Assembly: GCF_003573695.1 (NCBI RefSeq)
Contig: NC_039364.1
Coordinates: 229,378,784-229,442,783, forward strand
Direction of reading: 5' to 3'
DNA: 64,000 bases
DNA from: Papaver somniferum
Lineage: Eukaryota > Streptophyta > Magnoliopsida > Ranunculales > Papaveraceae
Shown here piece after piece: positions 1-11,990 of this stretch. The notes beneath the pieces were generated by a model. The model saw only the letters and a list, made by a program, of their open reading frames with translations. It did not search any database and was not told where the DNA came from. The position numbers were made by a program, and so were the translations under genes. Each line of letters begins with the position of its first letter. The first letter of the stretch is position 1.

Positions 1-341
1 ATGTTAGCCTCTAAACTTCACATTATCAACAAATGCAATCTAAATGGCACACTCGTTCTTTTGATATAGTGTTTGGGAAGTATAATGCATCTGAGTACTT
101 TTCCCAATGTGATAAAGCATCGGCAGCATCAGTTTGATTGCACCATAATTGACACATAATAGTATATTTTCAGTATAATGAGCATTTTGTTTCTGTTTTT
201 TTCAGCATGACATTATAATAGAATTAATTACTTACCTAAGATTCGACAGCATGACATTATAACTTTCACATAGATTAAATGTCTGATCTTTTATTTCTTT
301 ATATAATTAATTACTAATGTTAAGTTTTTCCATCTTCCTAG

Positions 342-2433
342 GATTTATTACTACGGCACAATATTGATGTTATGCATACAGAAAAAAATTTTGCGAGAGT
401 ATTATTGGTACCATATTGAATATAAAGTCCAAAACAAAAGACGATCTAAAGTCCCGCAATGATCTGAAGAGTATGGGAATAAGACCAGAATTACATCCAG
501 TAGAGATAAATGGAAAAACGATCCTTCCACCAGCACCATACTTTTTAAATAACAAGGAAAGGCTATATTGTATAATAGGATGAGAAATTTAAAGGTTCCA
601 TATGGTTTTAGTTCTGATCTTAGAAAGCATTTCTCAAAAGATGGTTGCTTAGGTGTTCTTAAGGCTCATGATTACCATGTTCTTATGCAACAAATATTAC
701 TCGTTGCTTTGCAAGGACTTTTACCTGTAGGGCCAAGGGAGGCAATTTTCAGGTTATGTTCTTATTTTCACGAAATATGCCAAAGGGCAGTTGATCTCCA
801 TAGATTAATAGAACTTGAAGTAGAAGTTGCTGAGACTTTGTGTATGTTGGAGAGGTACTTCCCTCCGTCACTTTTTGATGTCATGATGCACTTGACAATT
901 CACCTAGATCGAGAAGTGCGATTATGTGGACTTGTACAATATCGTTGGATGTATCCATTTGAAAGGTATGCCAATTTAATTTATATTACTTCTGTTTTTT
1001 GGTTTCGTGTAGAAAGTTATGCCCTTTGTATCTTAGAGATACTAATATTTAATTAACTAGTAACTGTTGCATACTCGACTTTCCTAGGTATATGAAGACA
1101 TTCAAAGAATATGTAAAGAATTATGCACAACCTGAAGCTTGTATAGCCGAGTGTTATCTTGGAATGGAGTGTGTTAGGTATTTTGATATTCGTAAGGCCC
1201 AAGCAGCTGAAACAGGATTAAAGCAAAGGCGTAACGAAAACACTCAAAATGGTTCCACACCGGCAGCACGTCCTCTTTTTAAAGGTGTCCAAGTGCGTAT
1301 GGATAGTGAGAAGTTAAAGATAACTCACAGATATGTGCTTTTTAACACACCCGAAATTGACCCATATATGATGTAAGTATGATGTTCACGTTTATTAAAA
1401 ATGGTCTTTCAATTAATACTTCATTTTCTAATTTTAATTTTGCCTTAGAATGCATATGGACGAGTTAAAATCTCCTGCTGGGAGGGCAATTACTAGTGAA
1501 GACCAACTCAATTCCATACAGTCTAACACATTTGCAGATTGGTTTCAACAAAAGGTATGTTTAGTCCACTCTTAGTCAGATTATGCATCTTAGTATAGTT
1601 TAAACACTTGGACATTTTGCTGCTGCGGAAAACTACTACAAAAAACATAAATGCGTGTGATTTTGTTTCATTCTATCACATAGAACAATCCATGTTAGGC
1701 ACACCATCATATAAATCTAACTTCTTATGCTTAGATAACAAATTTAGTTATATTCTTATGTCCTGAGATTATACATTTGTAGGTTAAGATGCAAATTGAA
1801 CAAGGCATGCCAATATCACACACGGTAGAATGGTTGTCATATGGGCCGTTAGAAAACTGCATATCATATAAAGGCTTGCTTATCAATGACACTAGGTTTA
1901 TTACGAAGGATGTTAAGAGAGTCACACAAAACAGTGGAGTTTAAATTGAATCAACAACCTTAGTTGCAGGATTGTCAGAAACTAGTGGGTTCTATGGTGT
2001 TTTAGAAGAAATTTTATTGTTGGACTACAATCATATGTTTCAAATTCCAATATTCAAATGTGATTGGGCTCACACCAATTTTGGTGTGAAGGTAGAAGAT
2101 GGCTTTACATTAGTCAATTTAAAGCAGCATAAGAACCAATACTGTAACAATCCATTCATTTTAGCAAAGCAAGCGCGACAAGTTTTCTATTCTCGAGAGT
2201 CAAATACATCTAACTGGTATGTGATGGTGAAACCACCGCCTAGGGGTTTCCATGAATTAGAGGAATACAATGAAAAGCATGACACAAATTTCCAACCAGT
2301 GGATCCTTCAACTCTTGGTTTCCAAATGGATGACGAGAGCGAGAGTTACTTAAGAGAAGATGGGGAATATACCATAGTGGTTCCGACAAAGAAGAAGAAC
2401 AAAAAGAAGAAGAAAAAGAAGTTCACAAGTTAG
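342..2433 (+). pseudogene. TNP2-like CACTA transposase, C-terminal half, broken
   Basis: The transposase catalyses cut-and-paste movement of CACTA elements. Exon pieces are about 342-565, 568-965, 1088-1372, 1449-1554 and 1783-2433, joined by canonical GT..AG introns. The reading shows a DVMH-EKN motif near 385, then a DUF4218-type region with LPVGPREAIFRLCSYF and YFPPSLFDVMMHLTIHL ending YRWMYPFERY across the first intron. The last exon has a DUF4216-type region with GFYGVLEEILLLDY and KQARQVFYSRE. It ends in a lysine-rich tail. Breaks are a frameshift near 390, another near 565, and an in-frame TAA at 1942-1944 inside the last exon. Only the C-terminal half is in the window. The family call is firm and the gene is dead as written. 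Confidence 0.85.
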
Positions 2434-3470
2434 ATCAGTAGTTTATTGTTTTTACGGTATTGTATTCTTACTTTAGCAATATTTGGTGTTATTTTCCTTC
2501 TCAGTAATCTACTTCAACTGTTATTCTCAAGTTTCTTGCTACAGCTGAGTGTGTAGTTCTGTATGAGTTGTTAATTAATAGTGCAAGATCTTTCTTTGTG
2601 AAGTATGCTTCTATTGATAATGAGTATGGAGCAGTAGCTTCTATCACTCGCCACTTCTATGGATATTTGATGTATCCATGCTACTGCCGCACATGGAGTG
2701 TTTTTTCGCTGATATCAGTATTGCAGTATGTGCTATGTGACTGCGCGTATTGGCTTGTGTATTTATCACTTATCAAACTCTATGTTCTATTGTTGGTAAT
2801 TCAGGGCTGCTTTTGTTATCATCATTTGTGTGTGAATATCGGTTTGGAGATGGTAATGTTTTTCAGAAACGTGCAGAGTGCATACCACTGTTCTCATATG
2901 TATAGGTTTGCAGGTTGTAAGAATGCAGCTTGCATACTCTGGTTGTATTTTTTTTACTAATACTAGTATTTTTCTTGCAAAAAGACAGTTAACAGCTCCA
3001 TTTGTGTGCTTAGTTATAAAATGCTAGCTCTGTTACTTTTATAACACCATTTTTAACTCCGCCAATGTAAATGATATATCATTTCATTGTCCGTCTCAAG
3101 GCCGGATGAAGGAGGAGAGAAAATGAGACATTTCAGTTGTTATGGTTGCTATATTTGCCCACTTAAATTCTTCCTTGGTCTCAACTTGTGCATATTTTCT
3201 CTACATCTGCTTATATTCGTATATATATGCTCCCTCCCTTCTAACTTATAATTTGATGGTATACTTTTTCCATAATTCCCCAGTTGCATGCTTTTCTTAA
3301 AGTGGGTGGTATTATAGAGTGTATGTGATTATTTACAGAGAAGAATGTATATGGTTACAGAGAATGCTTCGCGCTCTTTGCGGCTCAGTCTCCTTTGAGC
3401 ATTATATTTTGTTTTACAACGCTTATGAAGGGTTGTCATAATAGTATATTAAAGAACCACCAACTTTACA

Positions 3471-3715
3471 GAACTTGTGATAGTGTAGGTATGGTTAGTG
3501 GTGTAGACTTCCATATAGGAGGCTCAGGGTCGAATCCCCCAAACCTAATTTTTCCCACATTCTATATTTTAACTTCAACAACACTTATAAGTGTTGTTAT
3601 ACGTTTCTATTAAAAAAAGAGAAAAAACCTAAACTTGTGAACTGTAAGGATGGTTGATGAGCTATACATCCATGCATTAGGTTCATGTTCGAATCTCCCC
3701 TCTAACGTATTTTTC
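3471..3715 (+). repeat. Two tandem tRNA-like (SINE-like) monomers
   Basis: Two related stretches of about 100-140 bases each contain a spaced pair resembling Pol III promoter boxes. The first has an A-box-like TGGTTAGTGG near 3493 and a B-box-like GGGTCGAATCCCC at 3527-3539. The second has TGGTTGATGAGC near 3653 and GTTCGAATCTCC at 3687-3698. Each is followed by a T-rich tract and a TTCAACAACACTT motif. No tRNA cloverleaf could be folded by eye, so these are not called tRNA genes. They could be a tRNA-derived SINE inserted in the CACTA element or a tRNA-like internal duplication. Confidence 0.45.
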
Positions 3716-3734
3716 ATTATCATATTTTTGTGTT

Positions 3735-3999
3735 CTTCAACAACACTTGTGAGAATTGTGATAGGCTAAGTCACTACACTTATGAAACAAAGTTGTTATA
3801 CTTAAATGTCGTCACAACAGTTTTGCTAAAGGAGTTGTCGTTTGTTTTCTTAGCGCAACCCCTTGTTCCTAAGGGTTGGTAGTGATGATGATATACGACA
3901 ACTCTTTCTTTGAAACCAGTTGTAAAACATAGGACTTTCTACGATGTATAGAGAAGTGTTGTAAATCTCCAGTTGTAGATGTATATTTTTCCCATAGTG
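3735..3999 (+). repeat. CACTA 3' subterminal region and terminal inverted repeat
   Basis: Motifs such as GTTGT, AGTTGTCGT and ACGACAACT recur in both orientations up to the terminus TTTTTCCCATAGTG at 3986-3999. In CACTA elements such subterminal repeats bind the TnpA-type protein; that role is inferred from the family. Confidence 0.7.
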
Positions 4000-4232
4000 A
4001 ATGAGTTGAATGTTAATGAAATCATATGAGGGGTGTAGTGTAGGATTTCCTGCAACTACACCTAAATCAAATAAAAGTTGATAGGAAACAAAACTATAAA
4101 CCCGTGAATCATTTTCAAAATAAAGCCTGCACTTTTTTCCCCCACTTTATCAACTCCCATACTCACCCCTCACAAATTAGTGAACATTACTCAAACTACA
4201 TTCTTCTCTGCAAAACTGATTACTACCCAAAT

Positions 4233-5429
4233 ATGGCTTCTTCCTCCAACACTCCTTCACCTAGCATTGATAACCTAGTAAACAAAATGAACACTGCTCT
4301 TACTATCCATGAGGACTTATTCCCTAAAGTTTTCATTAATGCTAAAAACATCAAAACCAAACAACCCCTTGACTGGAAATGGTGTTTCATTGGAAAGCTC
4401 TGTAGCAACATCTGTTTCCAAACTTCAAAGGTCAGCTCTTTCTTCAATTCTTACTGGGAGATGCAAAGTAGAGTAGAAGTGGAAAATTGGAACAGGAGAA
4501 GAAACTACTACATTCTCAGACTTACTCATGAAGAAGACTACTCCACACTGAGAAATGGTGGAACAAGAGGAGTTTTTGATAAGCTTATGGTCTTAGTTGG
4601 TGTTCCTGCAGGAGGACCTGATCTGATAGATGAATAGCAATTCAAAAAGGTGATGATCTGGTTACTCATTAAAACAATACCATCTCATATCATACCATAC
4701 ATTCAAGGCATCCTCAGACCAATTGGAGTCTACCAAACTGCTAAGAAAGCCTATGGAAGGGACAGGTTTGAAAAGAATTTAGAGGTAAAGCTTACAATTG
4801 ATGTTACCAGAGCTCTTAAATTTGGTATTGAATCTTTTGAAACCACCACTACTTCACACTGGCTTGAATTTGTATATGCTCTCAGTGGAATAAAATTTTG
4901 TAAAGTCTGCAGAATCTTAGATCATCCAAGTCCCCCTTTCCCCACACCACCAAACCACTCTCAATCCCATAAAACAACTTCCCAGCTCCCCAACCAGCTC
5001 CCCCCACCAAGAACTCAGCAACAAAAATTTGTGCAAGCTGGAAAAAACATTATCTACAGGCCTTACTCTGATGCTGATGTTGCAGCTTAATTTGAGATAA
5101 AAATGAAATTAGCAAAAAAAGTTGGAGCTTGAAACAGCTATTGCGAAACTTGCCTTATCTTCAAAGGAGCCAATTGTATTTAGTGCTGAACCAGAAACAC
5201 CCTTGAAAACTTTTCCACCTCACCCAGATGTTTTAGCATGCCAAATCAAGAACAAAAAACTAGAGCTAGCAAAGAAAATTGTTGGAAACTACAGGAAAAA
5301 CTCTCCAATGATGAAAGCTGCTGCAAGAGCCAAAAATGCTAGCACCTCAAACACTGTCAATCATCATACAGTTGATCCTGATAGTATCTTCCCAACCTCC
5401 CTTCCACCAAAACTTTTCCCTTTCAACAC
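4233..5429 (+). mobile_element. LINE (L1-type), 5' part with ORF1
   Basis: This is the left portion of a non-LTR retrotransposon. It holds ORF1 and is interrupted at 5430 by a copia LTR. Its presumed 3' portion lies at about 21690-22834, beyond the nested insertions. The large central RT/endonuclease part of ORF2 is absent from the window, so an internal deletion accompanied or followed the LTR insertion. The 5' UTR probably extends back to just after the CACTA terminus at 3999, but its start is not defined. Confidence 0.65.
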
Positions 5430-5442
5430 TATTAGAGCATAG
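4233..5442 (+). pseudogene. LINE ORF1 (DUF4283-like nucleic-acid-binding protein), broken
   Basis: ORF1 proteins of plant L1 elements bind the element RNA. The chosen start is ATG 4233 (MASSSN...). It is followed by a DUF4283-like core with PLDWKWCFIGKLCSN and a segment with PSHIIPYIQGIL and IGVYQTAKKAYGRDRFE. A degenerate CCHC remnant FCKVCRILDH follows, and then a proline-rich tail. An in-frame TAG at 4635-4637 interrupts the frame, which then continues to 5090. A frameshift leads to the last piece at 5122-5442. The last codons of that piece read into the inserted LTR, so the authentic C-terminus is lost. The assignment rests on recognised similarity, not on a search. Confidence 0.6.
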
Positions 5443-6515
5443 CTCGGTCAACCTCGCATGCGTTTCTATCTCAAGCATGTTTGTCAATGTTAGTGATCAA
5501 AACTATGAGTCTTGATTTCTAGCCTACATAGCTAAGTCTCGGACTAGGATAGAAAAGTGTAGTTGAGCTCAAGGACTTCATGGAGATTCAACGACAACGA
5601 CGAAGATCTACACAAGGAACCATGAAACTTCAACAACAAAAAGGTATGTGGAGACTTGAACTTATCTATCACTCAAAAGTCTATCTATTCTATCTCCTAC
5701 TTCTTATGAGACAAAATTCGTATGCTATATAGACTAGATCTTACACATTTGACATTTCGAGATGAGAATTCATTGCTTATCTTTTATCTCGAAATCGTGT
5801 GTTGGTAAAGTGTTTCCCTTTGATCAAGTTTATCTTCACCTAGTGACGAAAGTCATGAAAAGTTTCAACCACTTTGAGAATTGCTCTGACGTGAATCGGT
5901 CTGTGAATAACGACTACATAGCGTCCTCTGAGAATGTCTCAATGATTGAAATAAGAGTTTAGATTATATAACCATGTATTCCTTGAACTGAAGTTTTCGA
6001 ACTTTCTTGATCAAGAGAAATCGGGAGGATTGTGGAATTGGCTTGCCAAGTCCGCGAACTGTCGGAAGTTCTCGACCGAGAATTTCTACTGGATTTTTCA
6101 AAACTCGTTTGTGTGTTAAATCCGAGAACTGGCGGAAGTTCTCTTTCCGAGAATTTCTACTGAGTTTGGAAAACTCAACCGATTAACTTAAGTCCGCGAA
6201 CTTGTTTGTGAACTTAAGAGGTTATGATCTAAAGATGTGCTCTGAACATGAAACATTAAATTATTAAGGAATTCTTTATGCAAACTGTGGCTATAATGTT
6301 CATGAGCCGATTCAATCGAATCGAATCATCTTTGTTTCAATTGTGTCTTGTGTAGTTACATAAGATCTCATAGAAATTGAACAACTCTTTAACTAGTTCA
6401 TTTGAGTCAATTGAACTAGTTATGGTGAAGAGAACAAGGTTGATATGAAATGCTCATATGGTTAACCTTTTGGGTTACTATGTTGAACCAACATACACGT
6501 ACACGTCTGGGCATG
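5430..6515 (+). repeat. Ty1/copia (SIRE-like) LTR fragment, left part
   Basis: This stretch aligns base for base with the start of the complete LTR at 60645-62986. Its first dinucleotide is TA instead of the expected TG. It contains the same GTCCGCGAACT motifs (6050-6200) and is split at 6515 by element A; the right part resumes at 21130. No host gene is seen here, and the short ORF at 5762-5962 is present in both LTR copies. Confidence 0.8.
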
Positions 6516-9500
6516 TGATAGGTGTTATAAAACACCTAGATTTCATATTTATTGTTTATGCTTTCTTTGTTATTTCTCTTGTAAAATATGTATCTTATGT
6601 TCACTTTTGAGTATTTAGGTACTTTGGAGCCATTTGGAGCAAAAGAAGGAGAAAATACTCGATTGGAGCAAAAATGGCACAAAGGTCGATTCACGGGCGA
6701 GTTATATTTGTAGCGGGCTAAGGTTATGCAACAAAGGAAGTGAAGAATGAGTTGTCAGTTCCACAATTGACAGTTGAGCAAGAAAACAAAATAGATAGTT
6801 CCCTGGAACTAGGCACCCCTTATCTGCCTCACCTGGTTGGTTGCATCCATTCTACTACACAAGCCCTAGAATTCAGTGAGGAATCATTTTCTCATCATTT
6901 CTCTTTTCTTTTCCACCTGAAAACCGAGAGAGGATGGCGACTACAGTTCAGAGAGAATTCATGGGGAGATTGAAACTGAATCTGCTGCAATGAAGTTAGG
7001 TTTGATTTGAATTCAAATCTGGTGTTATATTAAAGGTTGTTGTTGCCAGAAATGAAGAATTGAAGGTTGGTTGGGGGTTTTCTGTATTTACAAAGCAACA
7101 AAAGAAGCTTGCAGTTCATGGAAGATTTAATGGAAGAATTTAAAGCAGAAATTGAGGTTAATGAATAAGATTGGAGATGGGTATCACTCGAATTGAGAGT
7201 TAAATCCCAATATTTGTGGGTTGAGCTCAAGGAATCTGGGGTTTGGAATTGATTATAGAAATTGTTAGGGTTTTTGCTAATTGTTTCTGGTATTGAATTC
7301 GAAGATGGTAATGATGATAAGAAGATGAGAAGAAGAGCTCAGATCCGTGGTTAGTAAATCTGGTGGATTAGTGGAGAAGGAATTTTGGGTTTGTTAAGAA
7401 GATGTTGTTTCCGAAGTTTGAGAAGAAGCTGAACTAAGTGAATTCTGGTGGTGATATTAAATGAGTCTTGGTGGTGAACTGAAGTTCTGAAGCTGAAATT
7501 GTTGGTTTGGTTGATGAACAGATGGGTTTGAGAAGATGCAGTTGTTGCTATAGGTGTTTTGGTGATTGCATTTCACAGTGGTTGAAGTGATGAATCTCTG
7601 TAGTGATATGAAGGATTTAGATGAATGTTAGGTGGTCTGCAGTAGGAGCTATTGTTTTACAGGGATTTGGAGATGAATAAGCTGCCTAGGTTTGTTGTTG
7701 CTTGTTGTTGTTGAGGACTGAGATGTGGTAGTGAAGCCATGGCATTGCAGGTGGTCTGGAACTGAGTTTGAGAGTGGAATCTCTAAGTAAGAGAAGGTGG
7801 TGTTGCTGCTGTTATTTCAGCTGGAAGCAAAGAATGGTCCTGGAGGTCTGTAAACTGGTGGTAATGATGTTGTTGCAGCAGGTAGAGATTGAAGTATTGG
7901 CCTATGGTGATTGAAGTTGCAGTTGAGATGAACTGCAAGTGATGAATTACTATGATAGTTTGAGCAGTGTCATATATGCAACTGAAGTTGGAGGTCTGAG
8001 TTGAGGGTTCATGGAGGTTGTTGTTACTGTGGCTATGAGAATGGCATGGAGGTGAAGCTCTAGTGGTGAACTGTAATGGAATTAGTTTGCTGGATTGGTT
8101 GTGTTGCAGTTGCAGTTGGCAGCTAAATGGGTACGAAGCAGCTGCAGTGCAGACGAAGAACAAATGGGTTCCAGTGATTTCAATCTGCAAATGAAAGTGA
8201 AAGAAGCAGCTGTTGAAGCTACAACAAGAAGAGAATGATGCTGATGCAGTTGAGATGTTGCTGTAGGAGTCAGTGTAATGGTGATTTGGTCTGTGAAGTT
8301 GTTATGTACGGATGGATGGTAGAATGCAAGTACAGGGAACAACGGGGCTCACTGCTCGTTGGCTGAGTAGAAGATAATGAGTGTGATGTGCTACTGTTGA
8401 GCTATTGTAGTAGCCATGACTTGCAGGGGTAGATGAGCACACTAGGTATTGCTGTTGAAGTTTGCAACTAGAGCTAGTTGGAAGTGATGTTGCAATGTGT
8501 TATGTGTGGTATTGCAACTGCAATTGAGCATGAACTTAGATGTTACAAGCTGCAATTAAGGTGACAGATGATGCAGGAGGGATGAGGATATGGAGATTTT
8601 AATGGCTGTGACTTGGTTATGTGGATGTTGTTGAATGGGTAGAACTGAAGGCATGCAGTTAGAGCAGTTACAGAATGGTTGGATGGATAGAGTTGAAGCT
8701 GCAGCTGTGAAGGATGCACAACCATTATGGTTGGATATGAGTTGGTGATGCACAATGATTGTGCTGCATAAGTTCAGGCCGTGCAAAAACATTCAGCTCT
8801 GACTCAAGTCTAACTAGACCATCTGACTCACTTCAACTCGGTCGTACTACTGAGTCTGACCGAGTTGACTCGTTGACCCGGCCGAGTTGACTCGTTGACC
8901 GGTGACCGGGTGGACTTTGCCGGTCACCTGAGATGTTTCCCGGCGAGTTTTCGGGCGACTTCCGGCCAATTTTCGGCGATAATTTTTGGACATATTTTCT
9001 ACGTGGGTTCTTCACACACATGGGCTTGGTGGACCGCTTTGGATATGGGCTTTTGAAGACTTGACCTAGTTTTGGAAGGGAGAAAAGCTACGAAAAGAAA
9101 AGTTTTCTACAACTTTGAAAAATCACGTATTATTCTTGGAGCTTTGGGGAGATAGCTCCAACTAGGGTTTGCTTTCGTTTTATTTTTCATCTTCTTCAAT
9201 TATTTTATGATTATGATTATGATGAACTCCATTATTATGAGCAACTAAACTCAATTATTGGTTATGGGATAAAAGTTGATTTCTCAAGCATGTTATTTAA
9301 ATCAATGAATTAGTTTTGTCTCAAAAATTTATTGTTTATGATTCATGGTTGATATTGTTTTATGATTTGAATGCTAGTTTGGTTGAGTCCGGAATCAGTT
9401 AGATTAGTCTTCATCTCTATTACTAGATTAGGGTTTTCAATACGAAATAGTTGTTTATCCCTGATTCTAAGTAGCATAGTGCCATTATTACTTGTAGTGA

Positions 9501-10051
9501 TACATCTTTATAATAGTATATGAATCATAACCTTTGTTAAAACGAATTAGTGCTTTTACACGTTTGTTTGCATTGATTAGTCTTATTTCATAGAACTTAT
9601 TGCTCTTAGGGAGTTAAACTTAATTGTGCTTTTACAATTTAGGTTGCTTTCTAGGTAGATTTCACAATAGCATCTTTTAATGTTGTTTGTGATAAAATCG
9701 GGAAATAAACGGGATACTCTTGCGATCAAGATATCCGAGGACTTTTAGTAAATGAGAGATTAAAATTCCAATTCTAGTCATTGATGAAAATACATGTTTG
9801 TGAATGATACGATCCCATGACCAATATCTTCTCCTTATTGATTATTCAAATTATTTTATTGCTTTCGATTACTTTTATTGCTTTGTTTATTTAGATAAAA
9901 CAAACCCCCCCCCCCTTTTGGTTACTAAGAAACTGAAAATTGATAACAAAAAAAGCCTCTCTGTGGGAAAGAACTCTTTCTTATAACGTACTATATTTAT
10001 ACCGAGTTGAGTGAGAAAGTGAATTATTTTTGACGCATACGACAGCGATCA
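6516..10051 (+). repeat. Element A 5' LTR
   Basis: The LTR starts TGATAGGTGTT, with a perfect hairpin (TAGGTGTT, loop ATAA, AACACCTA) from 6518, and ends GCGATCA. The U3 part is long (about 2.6 kb) and carries a cluster of TTGAC boxes at 8865-8900. The TATA position reads CTACGAAAAG near 9088, whereas the 3' LTR reads CTATAAAAAG. All ORFs inside (for example minus-strand 7783-8190) recur in the 3' LTR simply because LTRs are duplicated, and they show no protein family. Confidence 0.92.
8865..8900 (+). promoter_or_regulatory. Four W-box (TTGAC[T/C]) cluster in LTR U3
   Basis: TTGACT 8865-8870, TTGACC 8873-8878, TTGACT 8887-8892 and TTGACC 8895-8900 arise from a 22-bp direct duplication. TTGAC[C/T] is the recognised binding core of plant WRKY factors, so stress or defence responsiveness of this LTR is a reasonable inference. 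The 3' LTR copy (19941-19976) has the last box changed to TTGACG. Confidence 0.5.
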
Positions 10052-10056
10052 AATTT

Positions 10057-10074
10057 TGGCGCCGCTGCCGGGGA
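10057..10074 (+). promoter_or_regulatory. Element A primer-binding site (tRNA-Asp type)
   Basis: TGGCGCCGCTGCCGGGGA lies 5 bases after the LTR end. From memory, plant tRNA-Asp would pair with TGGCGCCGTTGCCGGGGA, one base different. The same variant occurs in element B (24529 and 30386). Confidence 0.85.
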
Positions 10075-10195
10075 GGAATACGGCTTGTTATTAAGTTTTT
10101 AGTTTCTTATCATCATTTCTGCTTTCATATTTGCTTTTTGTTTTCTTGTCTTGTTTCTCACTTGTTTGCGAGAATTGTTTTCAGGTACCTAATCC

Positions 10196-11990
10196 CTGGC
10201 TTCTAAAGATTGGAACTATCCAAGGTACGGGATAGCTACTCGAAGAGGCACAATACTCCAACCAAGTCAAGACACGAGGGAAGAACAAGAGTTAGAAGTG
10301 GAAGAAGAATTACAACTAGAAGAAGAACAAGAGGTTCCATTTGTAGAAGAACCACTAGTTGAAGAAGAAGAAGAAGCAATGGGTGATGCAAATCGTACAC
10401 TCAAGGACTTGGATTCTCATATGCTTGATGCACAATGGTGGTGTATTGAGATAAACTCAACCTTCGAGATCAATCCGGTGTTGATCAGAGAGTTACTGAA
10501 GTTTCATGGCATGGAGAATGAAGATCCAAACAAGCATCTCATGGATTTTCACAACATTATCATGGCTATGCTACCACCGGAGACTAATGCGGATGGAGAA
10601 ATGTTGAAAGCTTTTCTGTTTTCTTTGGCGGGCAATGCTAAGGAGTGGTTGTATTATTTACCATCCGGAAGTGTCACTACATGGAACGGGTTGAAGAAAC
10701 TCTTTCTAGAGAGGTATTTTTCTGCGTCAAAGGCTACTCAAATTCGCAAAGACATTTGTGGGATAAAGCAACACGTAGGAGAATCTTTGTATGAATGTTG
10801 GGAGCGATACAAGAGATTGGTGGCAAGCTGTCCACACCACCAATTTAGTGACGTGATGATAATACAATACTTCTATAAAGGTCTCCAAACAAGTGATAGA
10901 TATCTTCTTGATGCAGCGAGTGGTGGTGCACTAGTGAACAAGACGGTGGCCCAAGCTACCGAGTTGATTGAAAGCATGGCTGCAAACTCGCAACAATTCT
11001 ACACAAGAGGTGAACCAATGGTTAGGCGAGTGCATGAAGTTACGGAGTCATCATCACACCGTGATCAAAGGATGGATAACATGGAGCAAATGATGCAAAA
11101 TATGGACGCGGTTATTTTACCTTCATATGGTGAAGAGTTGGAGCAAGCTTGCGGTCTTTCCAAATCAACAAAGACGGTATGATCCCTACTCCAACACTTA
11201 CAATCCGGGATGGAGAGATCACCCCAACTTTAGCTATGCAAACCAGCAAGGCGCGGTTAAACAACCTACATTAAACCGTTCGGGTGGATTTCAACTACAA
11301 CAACAACAATTCCAGCCGCAACAACAACAATTTCAGCAACCACAACAATCGATGCAAAATCAAGGTTCCGATATCGATGCAAATCTTCAAACTTTTATGC
11401 AAGGCATTTCTACCATGTTTAAGGAAATTCAACAAGAAACTAAGAGTGCTATCAAGGAGTTGCAGACACAAATGGGATCCATGGAGGTTGATTTAAACAA
11501 ATTGAAGGCACAAAATAGTGAGAAACTCCCTTCTCAACCTATTAACCCAAAAGAGGGTGTTAATGCTATTACGTTGAGAAGTGGTACACAACTTGTGCAA
11601 CCCGAAGTTATTGATTCGGGCAGGGTGGAAACACCAAAGGAACCTGTTTTGGAGGAGAAGAGTGATGATTCTCCCCAAACTTCTGAGGTACCTATTCCTA
11701 ACTCTAAAACTCCGGTTTCTGCTTATGTTCCTCCTTTACCTTTTCCTCGCAGATTTGCAAGATCCAAGAAGGCGGAACTAGAAAAAGAGATTTTAGACAT
11801 TCTAAAGAAGATCCATGTGAACATACCACTCATTGATGCTATCAAGCAAGTTCCCAAGTATGCGAAGGTGTTGAAGGACTTGTGTACCAATAAGAGAAGG
11901 CTCAAAGATAATGAAGGGCTAAGTGTGGGGGAGAATGCTTCGACAATCTTACAACACAAACTCCCACTGAAATGTAAGGATCCCGGTAGC
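10196..11990 (+). pseudogene. Element A gag (Athila type), frameshifted
   Basis: Gag forms the virus-like particle. The open frame runs from 10196, just after a TAA, with CTG where homologous elements would be expected to have ATG (LASKDWNYPRYG). An acidic Glu-rich stretch follows, then the gag core with GMENEDPNKHLMDFHNI, AKEWLYYLPSGS and KKLFLERYF. The frame breaks near 11150-11180 and resumes with RRYDPYSNTYNPGWRDHPNFS, a Gln-rich linker, and GVNAITLRSGTQL, which is typical of Athila-like polyproteins. Upstream (10075-10195) is leader sequence only. Confidence 0.85.

Larger units (their letters stand above)
1..3999 (+). mobile_element. CACTA (En/Spm) transposon, 3' part
   Basis: The element enters from the left edge, so its 5' end is outside the window. 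It contains the 3' half of a TNP2-type transposase gene and ends at 3999 in a terminus whose reverse complement starts CACTATGGGAAAAATATAC, the diagnostic CACTA terminus. The last 270 bases are rich in short ACAACT/AGTTGT-type motifs in both orientations, as expected of subterminal repeats. The 3-bp target duplication cannot be checked without the left end. Roughly 2434-3470 has no coding sequence I recognise; the ORFs there look random. Confidence 0.85.

Noticed and set aside
3491..3539. Possible tRNA gene
   Set aside because: A- and B-box-like motifs are present, but no acceptor stem or anticodon arm could be paired by eye.
7783..8342. Minus-strand ORFs of 86-135 codons in the element A LTR, repeated at 18854-19413
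   Set aside because: They are present twice only because the LTR is duplicated; composition is low-complexity (GTT/GCA-rich) and no protein family is visible.
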